64,000 bases of DNA from an uncultured Bacteroidales bacterium (GTDB taxonomy: Bacteria > Bacteroidota > Bacteroidia > Bacteroidales > Muribaculaceae): contig CAMWNG010000001.1 of NCBI GenBank assembly GCA_947175575.1, positions 1-64,000 of the forward strand. Reading direction: 5' to 3'. Under the pieces are notes generated by a model. That model made no database searches, was not told the origin of the DNA, and saw only the letters and a program-made list of their open reading frames with translations. Shown here one piece after another: positions 61,936 to 64,000 of this stretch. A program made the translations under genes and the position numbers. How positions within the stretch are numbered: position 1 is the first letter of the stretch; each line of letters opens with the position of its first letter.

Positions 61936-62169
61936 TCACTGTTTGTAGACTATCGTTAACTTACTTCCATTCGGATATGTCAATGCCTTTTTGAACAACT
62001 TATGGCATCTTGCCGGAATATTCCGGTACCTCAGATGCCACTCATCCCATATCAGGCAATGACCGCGTTTCTGTCCGGGCGAAAGGTTGGTCGTCCCGGT
62101 GTTAAGAGCCGGGCAACTGCCACAGCTACCCGGCTCTTCGTAGAATTTGTAACCGTTTATCTCAACCAT
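61936..62169 (-). CDS. Small Cys-rich hypothetical protein
   Basis: MVEINGYKFYEEPGSCGSCPALNTGTTNLSPGQKRGHCLIWDEWHLRYRNIPARCHKLF; CxxC plus two further Cys. Confidence 0.6.
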   Translation of the reverse strand: MVEINGYKFYEEPGSCGSCPALNTGTTNLSPGQKRGHCLIWDEWHLRYRNIPARCHKLFKKALTYPNGSKLTIVYKQ

Positions 62170-62356
62170 GTCAGAACGGGAAACGTATTGGTTTAGCCCC
62201 CGGCTCATTTTTCACCATATCGACAAGCACGATAGGTGGATGACGGGAATAAAAGCTTTCAGGAATATCTTTCCGATGAATCACAGACCAAAGAGTGGGG
62301 ACGCCCTACCCTTGCTCGGATTAATTATGCCTACGTCGTTGGCTATGATTAAGAAT

Positions 62357-62395
62357 GAACAATGGCCATTCTTTTGAGGTGAATGACCATTGTTC
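62357..62395 (-). terminator. Hairpin downstream of the thioredoxin-like gene
   Basis: GAACAATGGCCATTC-N9-GAATGACCATTGTTC, 15-bp stem with one mismatch. Confidence 0.7.
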
Positions 62396-62421
62396 GGTAG
62401 GAATAAGTATGTTCAAAGAGT

Positions 62422-62724
62422 TCAGTTAATGAATCCGTTGATTGATTCGTCGATTGTTTCGAATTTCTTTGTACCGGCAGCGTTCCATACTTCCTGTCCA
62501 TCCTTGAAAAGTACCCATGCAGGATAGGTGTCAATTTTGTATTTACGAGCCATCGGGTGGTTATAAGATCCATCAACCATTAGAAATTCGGCTTTATCAC
62601 CATATTTGTCTCTGAGTTCTTTTACGATGTATTTTACTTCAACGGCGTCTTGACGCCCGGCATGGAGGAATGCCAGAAGAACCGGTTTTCCGGAAGCGAG
62701 GCATTTTTCAAAGTTACTTTTCAT
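62422..62724 (-). CDS. Thioredoxin-fold protein lacking the CXXC motif
   Basis: GKPVLLAFLHAGRQDAVEVKYIVKELRDKYGDKAEFLMVDGSYNHPMARKYKIDTYPAWVLFKDGQEVW. Confidence 0.75.
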   Translation of the reverse strand: MKSNFEKCLASGKPVLLAFLHAGRQDAVEVKYIVKELRDKYGDKAEFLMVDGSYNHPMARKYKIDTYPAWVLFKDGQEVWNAAGTKKFETIDESINGFIN

Positions 62725-62781
62725 ATCGGTTGTATTTTATGTTCTGATATTATAACAACCGGATTATTATGCGGGTTCAAA

Positions 62782-62815
62782 AAAAGTGTCCGACAACTGT
62801 GTTGCGGACACTTTT
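62782..62815 (-). terminator. Terminator downstream of ompH/skp
   Basis: AAAAGTGTCCG-N12-CGGACACTTTT followed on the minus strand by T-rich sequence. Confidence 0.8.
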
Positions 62816-62834
62816 AATCTATTTAGTGGTTTTC

Positions 62835-63338
62835 TTATTTTACGCCAAGTTTGGCCTTGACATCATTAGTGACATTGATCACGGTTGAACCGGTGTAAAG
62901 AAGAATTGATTCATTGGGCATAATGAAGGTGAATCCCCCGTCCTGGCCGACAGCCTTGATTGCTTCCATGAGGCGCTGCTGGATGGGAGCCATGAGCTGT
63001 TCGTGCTGACGTTGAAGATCTTGAGAAGCGGTCTGACGGAAGTTGTCTACGTTGCCGGCGAGTGTCTGTATTTCCTGCATGCGACGTTCTTTGATGGTCT
63101 GGGGAGTTTCGGGATCGTCCTGAATGGTCTGGAATTCAGCATAACGCTTCTGGAGTTCGTCCTGAAGTTTCTGGAATTCAGTTTCGTATTTTTTAGACGC
63201 TTCGTTGATGGTTTCCTGAGCAGCGGCAGTTTCGGGCATGGCCTGCATGATGGCGTCAAGGTCTACGACACCGAATTTCTGAGCGAATACCGACATGGGA
63301 AGCATGACGGCAAGCACAAGGATGAGTTTCTTAATCAT
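62835..63338 (-). CDS. OmpH/Skp family periplasmic chaperone
   Basis: Signal peptide; FGVVDLDAIMQAMPETAAAQETINEASKKYETEFQKLQDEL. Confidence 0.9.
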   Translation of the reverse strand: MIKKLILVLAVMLPMSVFAQKFGVVDLDAIMQAMPETAAAQETINEASKKYETEFQKLQDELQKRYAEFQTIQDDPETPQTIKERRMQEIQTLAGNVDNFRQTASQDLQRQHEQLMAPIQQRLMEAIKAVGQDGGFTFIMPNESILLYTGSTVINVTNDVKAKLGVK

Positions 63339-63373
63339 TTTTAATTAGATTTGTATGAGATTGTATAATTGAT

Positions 63374-63889
63374 TTATTTGGAATAACCGAGTTTTGCAAG
63401 CACTTCGTTGCTGACATCAATCGTAGGCGATGAGTAGATGATGTTGGATGAGGACGCACGGTCGAAGATGGTCTGATAGCCTCTCTGCTGCGCAATGGAT
63501 TTTATTGCTTCATACACTTCATCCTGTATGGGCTTGAGCAGTGAAAGGCGTTTCTTATATAATTCACCTTCCGGTCCGAAATATTTGTAGCGCAGATCGG
63601 TGGCCTCTTTTTCTTTGGCAACGATCTCAGTTTCACGTTTTTTCACCTGATCGTCTGTCAGGAAAACTTTTTCGGCCATGAAATTCTGATACATGGATTC
63701 GGCTTCCTTACCCACAGCCTCAACTTCTTTCTGCCAACGCTGCGAGAGCTGGTTGAGCTGCTCTGAGGCCATTTCGTAAGAAGGTACGTTGCGAAGGATG
63801 TAGTCCATATCCACCATGGCATATTTCTGTGCCGAAGCGCCTATAGATGCTGCGGCCGCAATTATGAGGGTCAATACAATTTTTTTCAT
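63374..63889 (-). CDS. OmpH/Skp family periplasmic chaperone, second copy
   Basis: MKKIVLTLIIAAAASIGASAQKYAMVDMDYILRNVPSYEMASEQLNQLSQRWQKEVEAVGKEAE; start moved from 63982. Confidence 0.9.
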   Translation of the reverse strand: MKKIVLTLIIAAAASIGASAQKYAMVDMDYILRNVPSYEMASEQLNQLSQRWQKEVEAVGKEAESMYQNFMAEKVFLTDDQVKKRETEIVAKEKEATDLRYKYFGPEGELYKKRLSLLKPIQDEVYEAIKSIAQQRGYQTIFDRASSSNIIYSSPTIDVSNEVLAKLGYSK

Positions 63890-63941
63890 TTTAATTATTC
63901 TAAAGTCCTTATTATATAAGACAATCATGGATGGCAAAGGT

Positions 63942-64000
63942 TTAGAATTCCTGTCCAAGGATGAAGTGGAAATGGCTTCCACCCTTCATTCCGTCCACTT
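63942..64000 (-). CDS. bamA: C-terminus of BamA/Omp85 outer-membrane assembly factor (truncated by window)
   Basis: Minus-strand translation ...VDGMKGGSHFHFILGQEF* ends in a terminal Phe beta-strand typical of Omp85, directly upstream of two ompH genes. Confidence 0.7.
   Translation of the reverse strand, partial: VDGMKGGSHFHFILGQEF

Noticed and set aside
62168-62377. 69-aa + strand ORF
   Set aside because: Runs into the terminator of the thioredoxin-like gene and is antisense to minus-strand reading frames; not supported.

Overview
Window from a Bacteroidales chromosome. Gene content, gene order and TAnnTTTG -7 promoters fit a mouse-gut Muribaculaceae-like genome, probably a metagenome-assembled contig. 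About the first 100 bp are not bacterial: they closely match the 3' half and A-rich tail of a mouse B1 SINE, so the left edge is a host/bacterium chimera. Most of the window is dense housekeeping sequence: ftsY-rimO-menF-like-SGNH-SGNH-MBOAT, guaB, nrdJ, a flippase, dusB, fba, folE, tpiA, capA-like, folD, ffh, panD, panC, porQ-cmk-ispH, malQ, an amidophosphoribosyltransferase plus glnN, an OPT transporter, mltD, parB-parA, surE, etfB-etfA-ACAD, MerR/M23/alaS, recF-DUF721, two ompH/skp genes and the C-terminus of bamA. Accessory-like sequence lies at about 58.6-62.4 kb: an XRE regulator, an AT-rich gap, DUF4406, a candidate sRNA, a DUF4417 gene interrupted by an in-frame TAG, and a small Cys-rich protein. 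The leads I rate highest are: (1) a roughly 245-nt glnN leader with mutually exclusive stems; (2) a candidate small RNA at about 60.53-60.65 kb with its own promoter and terminator; (3) the DUF4417 amber codon and the neighbouring frame disruption; (4) the B1 chimera; (5) the SGNH/SGNH/MBOAT acyl-transfer operon; (6) a palindromic divergent promoter between M23 and alaS. All names come from reading protein motifs by eye; no database search was run.
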